A stretch of 27,786 bases of DNA from NCBI GenBank assembly GCA_964371365.1, contig CAYJMO010000015.1, positions 1-27,786 of the forward strand, given 5' to 3'. Positions 7,894-15,718 of the stretch are shown here, piece by piece. The notes below the pieces were generated by a model. That model worked only from the letters and a program-made list of their open reading frames with translations. It ran no database searches and was not told the DNA's origin. Origin of the DNA: CAYJBH01 sp964371365 (GTDB lineage: Bacteria > Bacillota > Clostridia > Oscillospirales > Ruminococcaceae). Each line of letters begins with the position of its first letter. The first letter of the stretch is position 1. The position numbers were made by a program, and so were the translations under genes.

Positions 7894-9036
7894 ATGAGCA
7901 ATAGAAAGACACTCGGATGCGGTTGCCTTGTGGTATTCGTTATCCTTTTAGTTTTGGTGGGCGGAGGAGTATATGCCTACATTACATTTCAAAACGAGGT
8001 ACAGGGCGCCGACTCTACCGGAGAAGAGGTTGAGTTTGTGGTGGAACAGGGTACATCCCCGTCCGCTATAGCCAACATGTTAGAGGAGGCCGGGATAATT
8101 GGATCTGCCTTTATCTTCGAGCAGTATACATCCATAATGGGTGGTTCCGATCAGTTTCAGTACGGCAAATTTGATCTTAACGACGGCATGAGCTATGACG
8201 AGCTGATTCTCGCTTTACAGACCCCGAATATGGAACGCGAACAGGTCTCGGTCACCTTCCCGGAGGGTATTTCGTCACTGCGTTTCGGCGAACTTATGCA
8301 GGAGGCCGGTCTTTGCACCGTCGAGGAGTTTTTGGATGTTGCGAACAACGGCGACTTCTCCCAGTTTGACTTTTGGAACGAGATACCGGATGTGCCTAAC
8401 CGCTTTATGAAGTCGGAGGGTTTCCTCTACCCTGAGACCTACTTCTTCTTTGCCGACAGCACCGTCTATGAGATGGTGGAGAAGATTTATGCACAGTTCG
8501 ATCTTATCTTTACCGACGAGATGAAAGCTCGCGCCGACGAACTTGGCATGAGCGTGTATGAGATCATTACCCTCACCTCAATCGTTCAGCGTGAGGCAGG
8601 TCCGATTGAGCATCAAGCGGACGTTGCCGCGGTGCTTCACAACCGTCTTGCACCGGACACCATAGAGCCGAGATTGCAGTGTAATGTCAGCGGATATGTC
8701 AACCGTGCGGGGGATAACAACTACCTATACGACACGGTAGCCTATTATTTAGGAGGTGGGGACAGCGATGCCGGATGGGCACTGTTCCAACCGGGGCAGG
8801 AGTATGAGACGCTCTACAACTCCTATAATACCTACGACCTTGTGGGTCTGCCGGCAGGTCCTATCTGCAACCCCGGCGACGACGCTATAATGAACACACT
8901 TTACCCGACCGAAGACAGCCCCTACTACTTCTTTGTGACCGACCTCGCCGGCACCTACTACTATGCCGAGACGGCGGACGAGCACAGTGCAAACGATGCG
9001 GCTGCCCAGAGGGTCAATGCGACAATCGATGAGTAA
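7894..9036 (+). CDS. mltG: Endolytic murein transglycosylase MltG (YceG-like)
   Basis: Membrane-anchored lytic transglycosylase that cuts nascent peptidoglycan strands and limits their length. The 380 residues have one N-terminal membrane helix (about 9-31), a LysM-like subdomain (45-110) and the YceG catalytic domain with the active-site Glu234 in TLTSIVQREAG. The family C-terminal block follows (LPAGPICNPGDDAI and SPYYFFVTD). Two Cys (9 and 11) stand at the start of the helix, but there is no normal lipobox context. Length is usual. AAAGGG lies 11 bases before the ATG. It overlaps the U32 gene by eight bases, as expected for the Firmicutes mltG neighbourhood. Confidence 0.95.
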   Translation: MSNRKTLGCGCLVVFVILLVLVGGGVYAYITFQNEVQGADSTGEEVEFVVEQGTSPSAIANMLEEAGIIGSAFIFEQYTSIMGGSDQFQYGKFDLNDGMSYDELILALQTPNMEREQVSVTFPEGISSLRFGELMQEAGLCTVEEFLDVANNGDFSQFDFWNEIPDVPNRFMKSEGFLYPETYFFFADSTVYEMVEKIYAQFDLIFTDEMKARADELGMSVYEIITLTSIVQREAGPIEHQADVAAVLHNRLAPDTIEPRLQCNVSGYVNRAGDNNYLYDTVAYYLGGGDSDAGWALFQPGQEYETLYNSYNTYDLVGLPAGPICNPGDDAIMNTLYPTEDSPYYFFVTDLAGTYYYAETADEHSANDAAAQRVNATIDE

Positions 9037-10243
9037 AGAATTAATCCTACCGGAAGTGCTCGCGCCGGTAGCTGACACAACCTGTCTTGAATTTGCTCTC
9101 GCATACGGTGCCGACGCGGTGTATGCCGGCGGTCAATCGTTCAGTATGAGACGCGGCGGTGCAAACTTCTCATCGGAGGAACTTTTTGCCTCCACCCGTA
9201 TTGCGCACGAGAAGAATAAGAGGTTTTATTACACCCTCAACACCACCCCAACACCGGACGAAACGGCGGAGCTTCCGGCAATAATTGAGATGGCAAAGGA
9301 TGCCGGCGTGGATGCCTTTATCGTCGCAGATATCGGAATTATGGCACTCTGCAGAAAGCTTGCTCCCGATGTTGAGCTGCACCTCTCCACCCAGGTCGGA
9401 ATTACAAACGAGCTCGCCGCAATGGCCGCATACGAGATGGGTGCGACCCGTGTGGTGCTCGCACGAGAGCTGACGCTCGACCAGATAAAGATGATAAGAG
9501 AGCGTGTACACAGTGATCTCTCGCTGGAGTGTTTTGTGCACGGCGCCATGTGCATGTCCTTTTCCGGGCGGTGCCTTTTGTCCTCCTATCTCGCCGGACG
9601 GGATGCGAACAAGGGAGCGTGTTATCAACCCTGCCGACACAGCTATCAGCTGTTAAACGATGACGGAATTACACTGCCCATCACGGAGGATGAGGGTGGC
9701 AGTTATATTTTGAACGCCGAGGATCTGTGTATGGCACAGCATCTCGACCGACTAAGGGACGCCGGTGTCGACAGCTTTAAGATAGAGGGGCGCAGTAAGT
9801 CCTTTTACTACGTGGCAAGCACAGTGTCGGCATATCGAAAGGCGACCGACCGACTGAAAATATCACCCTATAACTGTGGTAGGGATGTCATAGAGGAACT
9901 GCACCGCACCAGTCACCGACCCTACGGCACCGGATTTTATCTCGGCATCGAGGGAGCACAGCAGGCGATTAATTCCGGCGGATATATAAAGGGCGGTGAA
10001 CCGCTCGCCGTCGTGGAATACTGTGAAAACGGCAGGGTGTACTGCACCCAGCGTGGCAAGTTTATGGCAGGAGAACGGCTAAACCTGCTCTGTCCTAACG
10101 GGGAAAGTATCGATATTGCACCGATTGGACTATGTGATGAGCAGATGAACGAGATAAGCGCCACCCCGCACGCAATGCAAAAATTCAGCTTTGAGTGTGA
10201 GATGGCGATCGAGAGGTATTCTATTTTGCGCAGGGTATTTTAG
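9029..10243 (+). CDS. U32 family protein, probable tRNA uridine 5-hydroxylase subunit (TrhP/YrrO-like)
   Basis: Annotated in databases as peptidase U32, but the best-studied relatives (YegQ/TrhP, YrrN-YrrO) are iron-sulfur proteins that hydroxylate wobble uridine of tRNA using prephenate. The 404-residue protein starts SKELILPEVLAPV and carries the U32 signature ECFVHGAMCMSFSGRCLLS. Four Cys follow the family spacing C-x6-C-x15-C-x3-C, a likely cluster site. The gene follows mltG as yrrN/yrrO follow yrrL in B. subtilis, although the intervening methyltransferase gene (trmR) is absent here. ATG 9029 overlaps the mltG stop by eight bases; ATG 9017 with GAGGG three bases away is an alternative. 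RlhA-type rRNA hydroxylation cannot be excluded. Confidence 0.88.
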   Translation: MSKELILPEVLAPVADTTCLEFALAYGADAVYAGGQSFSMRRGGANFSSEELFASTRIAHEKNKRFYYTLNTTPTPDETAELPAIIEMAKDAGVDAFIVADIGIMALCRKLAPDVELHLSTQVGITNELAAMAAYEMGATRVVLARELTLDQIKMIRERVHSDLSLECFVHGAMCMSFSGRCLLSSYLAGRDANKGACYQPCRHSYQLLNDDGITLPITEDEGGSYILNAEDLCMAQHLDRLRDAGVDSFKIEGRSKSFYYVASTVSAYRKATDRLKISPYNCGRDVIEELHRTSHRPYGTGFYLGIEGAQQAINSGGYIKGGEPLAVVEYCENGRVYCTQRGKFMAGERLNLLCPNGESIDIAPIGLCDEQMNEISATPHAMQKFSFECEMAIERYSILRRVF

Positions 10244-10341
10244 GCTAAAGACTAATGCTGAAGGGCTGTTTTGCCCAAAACTTCGTTGTCATCAATCGGA
10301 ATACATAAGGTATTATAATCAAATCCGGTGGGTATAGCCAC

Positions 10342-10968
10342 TTATCTCCCCAAAAATAGCTGAATGCCCTCTTTATAAAGGCTCTCTTTGAGGTGTTCGG
10401 TGGTGGTGTACAAAAAGCTATGCAGACCCATACGGTGCGCCGTCTCGACATTTTTGGGGGTGTCATCCACAAATGCGGTCTGTTCGATCTCGAGCGAGTT
10501 CTCGATTAGGATGCGGCGAAAAATCTCCGGCTCCGGCTTGGAAATTCGCACATCACAGGAGGCTATCCCACCGGAAAAAAGACGCATGACCGTCGTTTTG
10601 GTGTGCAAAAATTCAAGGGCACTGCTCGAGATGTTGGATAAAAAATAAATGTCATAACCAAACTGTTTAAGTTCCAAGATAAGTGCGCAGACATCCTTTT
10701 TAGGGCGCAAAAGTGAGTACCAATCGTCGATAAGTGCCTGCATCTCAAAGGTAAGACGAGCGTTTTTTGCACGTTGCATAAAGATGCGGTTTGCCTTTTC
10801 CTGCTCAATTGTGCCGCGGTCCAACATTGCCCATTCTTCACTGGCGAAAAAGGCGTTGTATAAAAACTCCTCGATATCCTTGTCGGCAAATCGCTCTAAA
10901 AGATATTCTTTCGGGTTGTAGTTCACAACTACTCCGCCGAGGTCAAAGATTATATTTTTTAACTTCAT
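10342..10968 (-). CDS. HAD-superfamily hydrolase (YihX-like, subfamily IA)
   Basis: Probable cytoplasmic phosphatase; the substrate cannot be told from sequence. The 208 residues contain the nucleophile D9 in IIFDLGGVV, motif II Ser111 in YFLSNIS, motif III Lys144 in ISKPEPEIF and motif IV Asp168-Asp169 in FVDDTPKN. A helical cap lies between about 20 and 85. The second Asp of motif I is Gly, as in the YihX and epoxide-hydrolase N-domain branch (FDLGxV), so this is a family trait rather than a loss. It is convergent with the U32 gene and divergent from the MATE exporter, with its own promoter at 10999-11027. The ribosome binding site is weak (GAGAAAT). Confidence 0.88.
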   Translation of the reverse strand: MKLKNIIFDLGGVVVNYNPKEYLLERFADKDIEEFLYNAFFASEEWAMLDRGTIEQEKANRIFMQRAKNARLTFEMQALIDDWYSLLRPKKDVCALILELKQFGYDIYFLSNISSSALEFLHTKTTVMRLFSGGIASCDVRISKPEPEIFRRILIENSLEIEQTAFVDDTPKNVETAHRMGLHSFLYTTTEHLKESLYKEGIQLFLGR

Positions 10969-10998
10969 ATTTATTTCTCACATATGTCGATAGAATAT

Positions 10999-11027
10999 AT
11001 TTTAACATAAAACAGATAGTTTTTCAA
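10999..11027 (-). promoter_or_regulatory. Predicted sigma-A promoter of the HAD gene
   Basis: On the minus strand, -35 TTGAAA (11027-11022), a 17-base spacer and -10 TAAAAT (11004-10999), about 30 bases before the HAD ATG. No equally good promoter is seen for the divergent MATE gene. Confidence 0.6.
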
Positions 11028-11049
11028 CAGATAATAGGAATACAAATTC

Positions 11050-12450
11050 ATGATAAAGAAATCACTTCTCAACAATAAGTTTATACAAAAACACTTTGTT
11101 ACCGACAAGCTGTTTTTTATCAGCCTTTTCTCTCTTGCAATACCGGTTGCGGTGCAGAATGTCATCGGACTTTCGGTCACACTGATGGATAATTTTATGC
11201 TCGGTCAGCTCGGCGACGTGGCACTTGCCGCGGCGAGCCTCGGAGGTCAGCCCTTTTTTATTCTAATGATCCTCGGCTTTGGCTTTGCCGGCGGTGGCAC
11301 AGTCTTGATATCTCAATACTGGGGTAAGGGCAATGTTGATATTATAAGGCAGGTCATTTCGCTCACCATGAGGGTCCTTTTGGTATGTTCCGCACTGTTC
11401 GCACTCACCTGTTTTTTCTTTGCCGAGCAGATAATGACCCTGTATTCCTCGGAGGAGGATGTAATAAAAGCCGGTGCCGAGTACATGCAGACGCTTAGCA
11501 TATCCTACGTGTTCTACAGCATGGCAAGCTGTTTTTTAACCTGTCTGCGTGCGGTAGAGTTGGTTCGAGCCTCGGCGGTTATCTACGGCATATCCTTTTT
11601 TGTCAATGTTTTCTTTAACTATATGTTTATCTTCGGTGAGTTCGGTGCTCCCGAGCTTGGTGTACGCGGCGCGGCAATCGGCACTATCCTTGCACGTATC
11701 AGCGAGCTGACCATGGTCATCATTTATATGTATAAATATGAAAACAGACTGCGGATGCGCCTGCACCATTTTTTGAAATTTAACCGCTCTCTCCTGCCGG
11801 ATTATATCAAGTTCAGTATGCCGGTCGTAGGAAATGAGTTGCTTTGGAGTGTTGGCTCCACCGCCACCGCCATGATTATCGGACAGGTCGGCTCTCATTT
11901 TGTGGCGGCAAATAGCATAAATAACATTGTCTTTCAGCTGATGAGTGTTGCGACGTTCGGTACGGCAAGTGCGGCGTGTGTTGTCTGCGGTAAGAGTATC
12001 GGCAGAGGGGACACAAGACTTCAGTCGCAAAATATCGCAAACACCCTGACTGTAATAGTGCTTTTTCTCGGTATGTTTGGTGGGCTGTTGGTATTGTCGT
12101 TCGGCTCGTTCGTACCGCATCTTTTTAACGTCACCGATGAGGCGCATAATATAGCAACGCAGATGATATTCGTACTCGGCCTGATGGCACCTATCTATGC
12201 GGTGGACATATTAAATATCATAGGAATACTGCGCGGCGGCGGTGATACGAAATTCGGTCTTGCTGTTGATGGTGGCGGTATGTGGCTAATTGCAATACCG
12301 CTCGGTTTGTTGACCGCGTTTGTTTTAAGATTTCCTCCTGTTTTTATATACCTTGCAATGCGTATGGATTCTGTCTTTAAGATCTGCTGTACGTTGCCAC
12401 GTGTGCTCAGTGGACGATGGATACGCAAGGTGACAAGGGACGATCTGTAA
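11050..12450 (+). CDS. MATE family efflux transporter
   Basis: Multidrug and toxin extrusion type exporter in the cytoplasmic membrane, probably driven by Na+ or H+. The 466-residue protein has about twelve hydrophobic segments and a MATE-like start: AIPVAVQNVIGLSVTLMDNFMLGQLGD, seen at residues 36-62, is the first helix with the polar loop after it. A second-half repeat begins near KFSMPVVGNELLWS. The C-terminal tail is short and basic with no added domain, unlike the second MATE in this window (21824-23566). The ATG is preceded by TAGGAA at nine bases. It stands alone, facing the metal-efflux permease. Confidence 0.93.
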   Translation: MIKKSLLNNKFIQKHFVTDKLFFISLFSLAIPVAVQNVIGLSVTLMDNFMLGQLGDVALAAASLGGQPFFILMILGFGFAGGGTVLISQYWGKGNVDIIRQVISLTMRVLLVCSALFALTCFFFAEQIMTLYSSEEDVIKAGAEYMQTLSISYVFYSMASCFLTCLRAVELVRASAVIYGISFFVNVFFNYMFIFGEFGAPELGVRGAAIGTILARISELTMVIIYMYKYENRLRMRLHHFLKFNRSLLPDYIKFSMPVVGNELLWSVGSTATAMIIGQVGSHFVAANSINNIVFQLMSVATFGTASAACVVCGKSIGRGDTRLQSQNIANTLTVIVLFLGMFGGLLVLSFGSFVPHLFNVTDEAHNIATQMIFVLGLMAPIYAVDILNIIGILRGGGDTKFGLAVDGGGMWLIAIPLGLLTAFVLRFPPVFIYLAMRMDSVFKICCTLPRVLSGRWIRKVTRDDL

Positions 12451-12571
12451 TCCTTTAGACCCGAAAACTTGCCCATCAGGTCAATGGGTGGACGCAGACA
12501 CAGGTAGACAACGTCTCTGCTCGGCAATCTTGTATCGTTATTCATGTTGAATGACTGTATTTTTGAACAGT

Positions 12572-13681
12572 TTAATTTTGCGAATGACAGCTACAGGTTG
12601 TTTCTTGTTTTTTAGGTATGAATTTTTTTATCAAACTTTTCAAAACCAAGGCGCCGAATATTACCGCCACCACAATCATATATAAGGGGATCTCGTGTTC
12701 GTGGGAACTGTCGATAATGTTTGTAATTCCGCTGTATCCGGTAAAATCAATAATAAAGTCTAAAGCAAAACCAAAAAGTATTGAGCACACGCCGGCGCAG
12801 GCTAAATATATTGCAAGAACTTTTTTTCCTAAAGTTTTTCCCAGTATAGCCAAGGATGCGATATTTGTAACAGGTCCTGCGAACAAGAAAACAAATGCGG
12901 CACCCGGCGAAATGCCTTTCATCATGAGCGAAAGTGCAATGGGTATTGAGGCGGTTGAGCAGATGTACATAGGTATTCCAATGACGAGCATGACCAGCAT
13001 ACTTAAAAGTGGGTTTGAAAAGCTCGAAAGCCACTCTTCCGGCACAAAGGTGCTGATGAGTGCGGCAATTAGTAAACCTACCACAAAATGCCCCGCTATT
13101 TCGTCTAAAAACTCACCGAACGCATAGGTGAAAATACTTTTTATCTTCGATATTAGTGTGGGTTTAACTTCGACCTCCTGTTCTCGAGAGCAGCAACCGG
13201 TAGGATCTACAGGCTCACTTTCTTGCTCACCGGAACAACAACCGCAGCTTGTTTTTGAGTTTGAATAATCGGTGTCGTCGTTTTTGCAAAGAACATTTGT
13301 GACAATACCCGACACAATACCCGAAATAAATGCGGCTATGGCTCTATACACGGCAAACAAAGGCCCCATAAGCCCGTAGGTTGCAATAATGCTGTCCACA
13401 CCTGTTTGTGGAGTCGAGGTTAAAAAACTGACGACCGCTCCTTTAGACGCTCCGCTTTTCCCCAAATACATTGCAGTGGGAACAACGCCGCAGGAGCAGA
13501 GGGGCAGCGGTACACCGAGCACGGAGGCCTTCACCACCGAGGCGGTGGATTTTTTCCCGATATGCTTTAAGATAGCATCTTTATTTACAAATGCGTGTAA
13601 TATTCCGGTGAAGAGCAAGCCGATAACGATATAAAACGACATATCGACAAAAAGCTCCCATAGATTATGTAGATACTCCAT
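12572..13681 (-). CDS. Metal-efflux permease, SO_0444-like (PF03773)
   Basis: Polytopic permease of 369 residues, about eight membrane helices in two halves. The signature PLPLCSCGVVP (C62, C64) is followed by SGASKGAVVSFLTSTPQTG, typical of this family. Members include the Cu/Zn-efflux SO_0444 group and the organoarsenical exporter ArsP. A cytosolic loop between the halves has Cys clusters at 146, 148, 149, 163 and 164, with the small repeat CCSGEQE/CCSREQE, and the C-terminus ends in CSCH (363-366). These look like soft-metal sites. It lies eight bases behind an ArsR sensor with a zinc-type site, which points to Zn, Cd or Cu rather than arsenic. AGGAGG lies just before the ATG. Confidence 0.88.
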   Translation of the reverse strand: MEYLHNLWELFVDMSFYIVIGLLFTGILHAFVNKDAILKHIGKKSTASVVKASVLGVPLPLCSCGVVPTAMYLGKSGASKGAVVSFLTSTPQTGVDSIIATYGLMGPLFAVYRAIAAFISGIVSGIVTNVLCKNDDTDYSNSKTSCGCCSGEQESEPVDPTGCCSREQEVEVKPTLISKIKSIFTYAFGEFLDEIAGHFVVGLLIAALISTFVPEEWLSSFSNPLLSMLVMLVIGIPMYICSTASIPIALSLMMKGISPGAAFVFLFAGPVTNIASLAILGKTLGKKVLAIYLACAGVCSILFGFALDFIIDFTGYSGITNIIDSSHEHEIPLYMIVVAVIFGALVLKSLIKKFIPKKQETTCSCHSQN

Positions 13682-13689
13682 ACTTCCTC

Positions 13690-14022
13690 CTATTTATGAT
13701 TTAGGTGATCAATGCCGATATTTAAAATATCATGAATATGTTCATCGTCCAAGCTGTAAAAGATGTTGTTTTTATCTTTTCTGATTTTTACGATGTTGTT
13801 TAACTTTAATAATTTCAGCTGATTTGAGACCCTCGGTTGTGAAACTTCAAGTAAAATAGCCAAATCTTTTACGCATATTTCATTATGGAGCATAGCGAGC
13901 AGGATTTTAATACGAATGGGCTCGCTGAAAGTTTTAAAGAAAAAGGATAGATTTTCCGTAACCTCATCGTCGGCAATTAACTCTATTACCTTTTCGGGTG
14001 TTTTACAACATAGTTCGCTCAT
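13690..14022 (-). CDS. ArsR/SmtB-family metal-sensing repressor (CzrA-like)
   Basis: Winged-helix dimer that leaves DNA when it binds metal. The 110 residues have the ArsR core EPIRIKILLAML, CVKDLAILLEVSQPRVSNQL (recognition helix) and a wing around RKDKNNIFYSL. The last helix carries D93, H95, H106 and H109, the spacing (0, +2, +13, +16) of the alpha-5 zinc site of CzrA. A partial alpha-3N site is also suggested by C5/C6, C50 and D53, as in SmtB. No CxCxxC arsenic motif is present. Transcribed first, eight bases before the permease, from a promoter whose start region is covered by a palindrome (14038-14069). The gene is clearly A+T-richer than its neighbours. Confidence 0.93.
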   Translation of the reverse strand: MSELCCKTPEKVIELIADDEVTENLSFFFKTFSEPIRIKILLAMLHNEICVKDLAILLEVSQPRVSNQLKLLKLNNIVKIRKDKNNIFYSLDDEHIHDILNIGIDHLNHK

Positions 14023-14037
14023 ATAAATACCTTTCTG

Positions 14038-14069
14038 ATAACTATATAATTATATAATGATATAGTTAT
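14038..14069. promoter_or_regulatory. ArsR operator palindrome
   Basis: A 32-base palindrome with a single mismatched pair (14048 with 14059); the arms are ATAACTATAT and ATATAGTTAT. It begins at the base after the -10 hexamer of the arsR promoter and spans the expected transcription start, the usual position for autorepression by ArsR-family sensors. Confidence 0.82.
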
Positions 14070-14098
14070 ATAATATACTATTAACTGTCAGTTGTCAA
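14070..14098 (-). promoter_or_regulatory. Promoter of the arsR-permease operon
   Basis: On the minus strand, -35 TTGACA (14098-14093), a 17-base spacer and -10 TATTAT (14075-14070). The operator palindrome abuts the -10, so a bound repressor would block transcription initiation. Confidence 0.85.
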
Positions 14099-14160
14099 GG
14101 GTTTTGAAAAATTTTTTACCCCAAAAAACACAGGCTTATAAAAAAATAAATTCTTCAGAG

Positions 14161-14299
14161 TGTCAAAAATGGTTTACCCTAAAAAATATTGCACAAAATC
14201 GAGATAATGACTATTGTGAAATATGACGAAGTGAGTATTTAAAATGCAGATTTTTGGGTACGCTAAGCCTACCGGACAATTAGATGTTCGGTAGGCTTA
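14161..14299 (+). repeat. Intergenic repeat cassette, copy A (ends in a hairpin)
   Basis: Bases 14161-14198 match 27293-27330 at 34 of 38 positions (core CCTAAAAAATATTGCACAAA). The following stretch, including ATATGACGAAGTG (14221-14233), resembles 27686-27699. A hairpin follows: TAAGCCTACCG pairs with CGGTAGGCTTA and the stem extends to 15 pairs with one G.T (14264-14278 with 14285-14299). In copy B a hairpin of different sequence sits at nearly the same distance. A possible promoter (TCGAGA, 17 bases, TATGAC) is weak. This could be a small-RNA gene, a repeat family, or for the hairpin alone the end of the kinase transcript, although it lacks a T tract in that direction. Confidence 0.5.
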
Positions 14300-14303
14300 A
14301 TCA

Positions 14304-15704
14304 CTATTTTTTCATGACTATCTTGACCATCAATCCCTTGCCGTGACCCGCAGAAAAGCTCATCTCGGCGCCGTGCGCTTTTATTATCTCGTCCACCACC
14401 GCGAGGCCGATTCCGCTACCCTTTTTCGCGCCGCTCGCCTTATAGAATTTCTCTTTTATGTGGGGGAGTTCCTCCGGCGAGATTCCATCGCCCTCGTCTC
14501 GAATCCTCACCGTTATCTCGTTGCGCTCATCGATGAGCGAGACATGAACTTTACCCCCTTGAGGGGAGTATTTGACCGCGTTGTCAAGAATATTTAAAAA
14601 AACCTGTCGCATACGGTTCTTATCCGCCGTTATTACCGCCGCTACCTCCGGTTCGTCAAAGAGGATCTCCACCTCCTCGTTCACCGCTCTGCCGTGCACC
14701 ATACGCACCGCATCGGCAAGCTCGGCGATAAGGTCAATTCGCTCGACGGTTAGTTTAAGCCCACTGTTCTGCATACGGGAAAAGTCTAACAGCTCTTCCA
14801 CCATCTCGGTCAGGCGGTTTGCCTCCCCACCGATGACCTGCATAGCCTTTTTTGTGCTCTGTGCATCACCGCCGATGGTTCCAAGAGTCTCCGCCCATCC
14901 TTTTATTGAGGTGAGAGGTGTCCTGAGTTCGTGTGAGATGGAGGAGATGAAGTCGTTTTTCATCCGTTCCGACTCCGATAGACTTCCGGCCATGTCATTG
15001 ATGGTATCACAGAGCATGCCTATCTCGTCGTTGGTGCGTTTTTCCACACGGACATTAAAGTCGCCGTCCGCAATTCTGGTGGCAATGCGCTCCATGTGGG
15101 AGAGAGGTCGAACGATACTTCTTACAAAAATCAGCCCGCTTAGGATGGAGAAAAAGAAGATAATAAGTGCGACCGAAAAAATCACGGCAATGCTGTTTAT
15201 GATTGCCATCTGTAGACCGTTGAGTGAGGTGACCATTCTTATGGCTACTATGTTGGCGGTGGCGTACGGCACCGGAATAGATATCGACATTATCGGCTCG
15301 CCCTGAGTGGAATCCCCGATATATTCGCCATAACCTGCATCGCTGATCATGGCAATTTCGTAGTCCGATGTGATACCGCTATACCCCGTGCCGGAACCGG
15401 TACTGGACACAATATTGCCGTTTTGCCCTATCAACATAAACTCAAATTTGCTGCTTTCCGTAAACTCTTCCACCATCAAATTAAGGGTGGAGGCACGTTC
15501 GGTCGGGCTGACACTACTCGCCACAAAAAGTTGTCCTGAGATGTTTTCAAGCCGTGAGAGTATCGCCTGTCTTGCGCCGTCATAGTAGTTGCCGACAATA
15601 AAAAACGACAGCAAAAAGGTGGCGAGCATAAGACTGATCGCTGTAATTAACAAACTACCTTTTAGCCACCGTTTTGTTATGGTGGTTTTTTTGAGCTTTT
15701 GCAT
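14304..15704 (-). CDS. Membrane sensor histidine kinase (orphan)
   Basis: Two-component kinase of 466 residues: membrane helix about 16-38, an extracytoplasmic sensing region 39-166, second helix 168-194, HAMP linker to about 245, and a HisKA domain with phospho-acceptor H258 in SSISHELRTPLTSIKGW. The ATPase domain has N375 (NILDNAVKYS), G1 DEGDG (403-407) and G2 GSGIGL (429-434). All catalytic boxes are intact. No response regulator lies beside it; the gene instead starts 14 bases after nfnB on the same strand, with only a weak ribosome binding site. It may sense something tied to redox state, but the ligand and partner are unknown. Confidence 0.93.
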   Translation of the reverse strand: MQKLKKTTITKRWLKGSLLITAISLMLATFLLSFFIVGNYYDGARQAILSRLENISGQLFVASSVSPTERASTLNLMVEEFTESSKFEFMLIGQNGNIVSSTGSGTGYSGITSDYEIAMISDAGYGEYIGDSTQGEPIMSISIPVPYATANIVAIRMVTSLNGLQMAIINSIAVIFSVALIIFFFSILSGLIFVRSIVRPLSHMERIATRIADGDFNVRVEKRTNDEIGMLCDTINDMAGSLSESERMKNDFISSISHELRTPLTSIKGWAETLGTIGGDAQSTKKAMQVIGGEANRLTEMVEELLDFSRMQNSGLKLTVERIDLIAELADAVRMVHGRAVNEEVEILFDEPEVAAVITADKNRMRQVFLNILDNAVKYSPQGGKVHVSLIDERNEITVRIRDEGDGISPEELPHIKEKFYKASGAKKGSGIGLAVVDEIIKAHGAEMSFSAGHGKGLMVKIVMKK

Positions 15705-15718
15705 ATGTTCTCGTATAA

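Noticed and set aside
10256..10278. GGGC/GCCC hairpin between the U32 and HAD genes
   Set aside because: Only four pairs and no T run in either direction.
11536..12147. A 203-codon minus-strand frame within the first MATE gene
   Set aside because: Antisense to a well-supported transporter, with no domain-like pattern or start signal.
12250..12450. Possible frameshift at the end of the first MATE gene
   Set aside because: The C-terminal sequence keeps a final helix and a basic tail of normal length, so the gene appears intact.
12471..12489. Hairpin CCCAT/ATGGG between convergent genes as a terminator
   Set aside because: A five-pair stem without a T tract is too weak to call.
12572..14022. 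Arsenic resistance operon (arsR-arsP)
   Set aside because: The regulator lacks an arsenic CxC motif and has a complete zinc alpha-5 site; no arsC, arsM or arsB is present.
14038..14080. CRISPR or tandem repeat suggested by repeated TATATAAT
   Set aside because: The pattern is explained by one palindromic operator in A+T-rich DNA; there are no spaced repeats.
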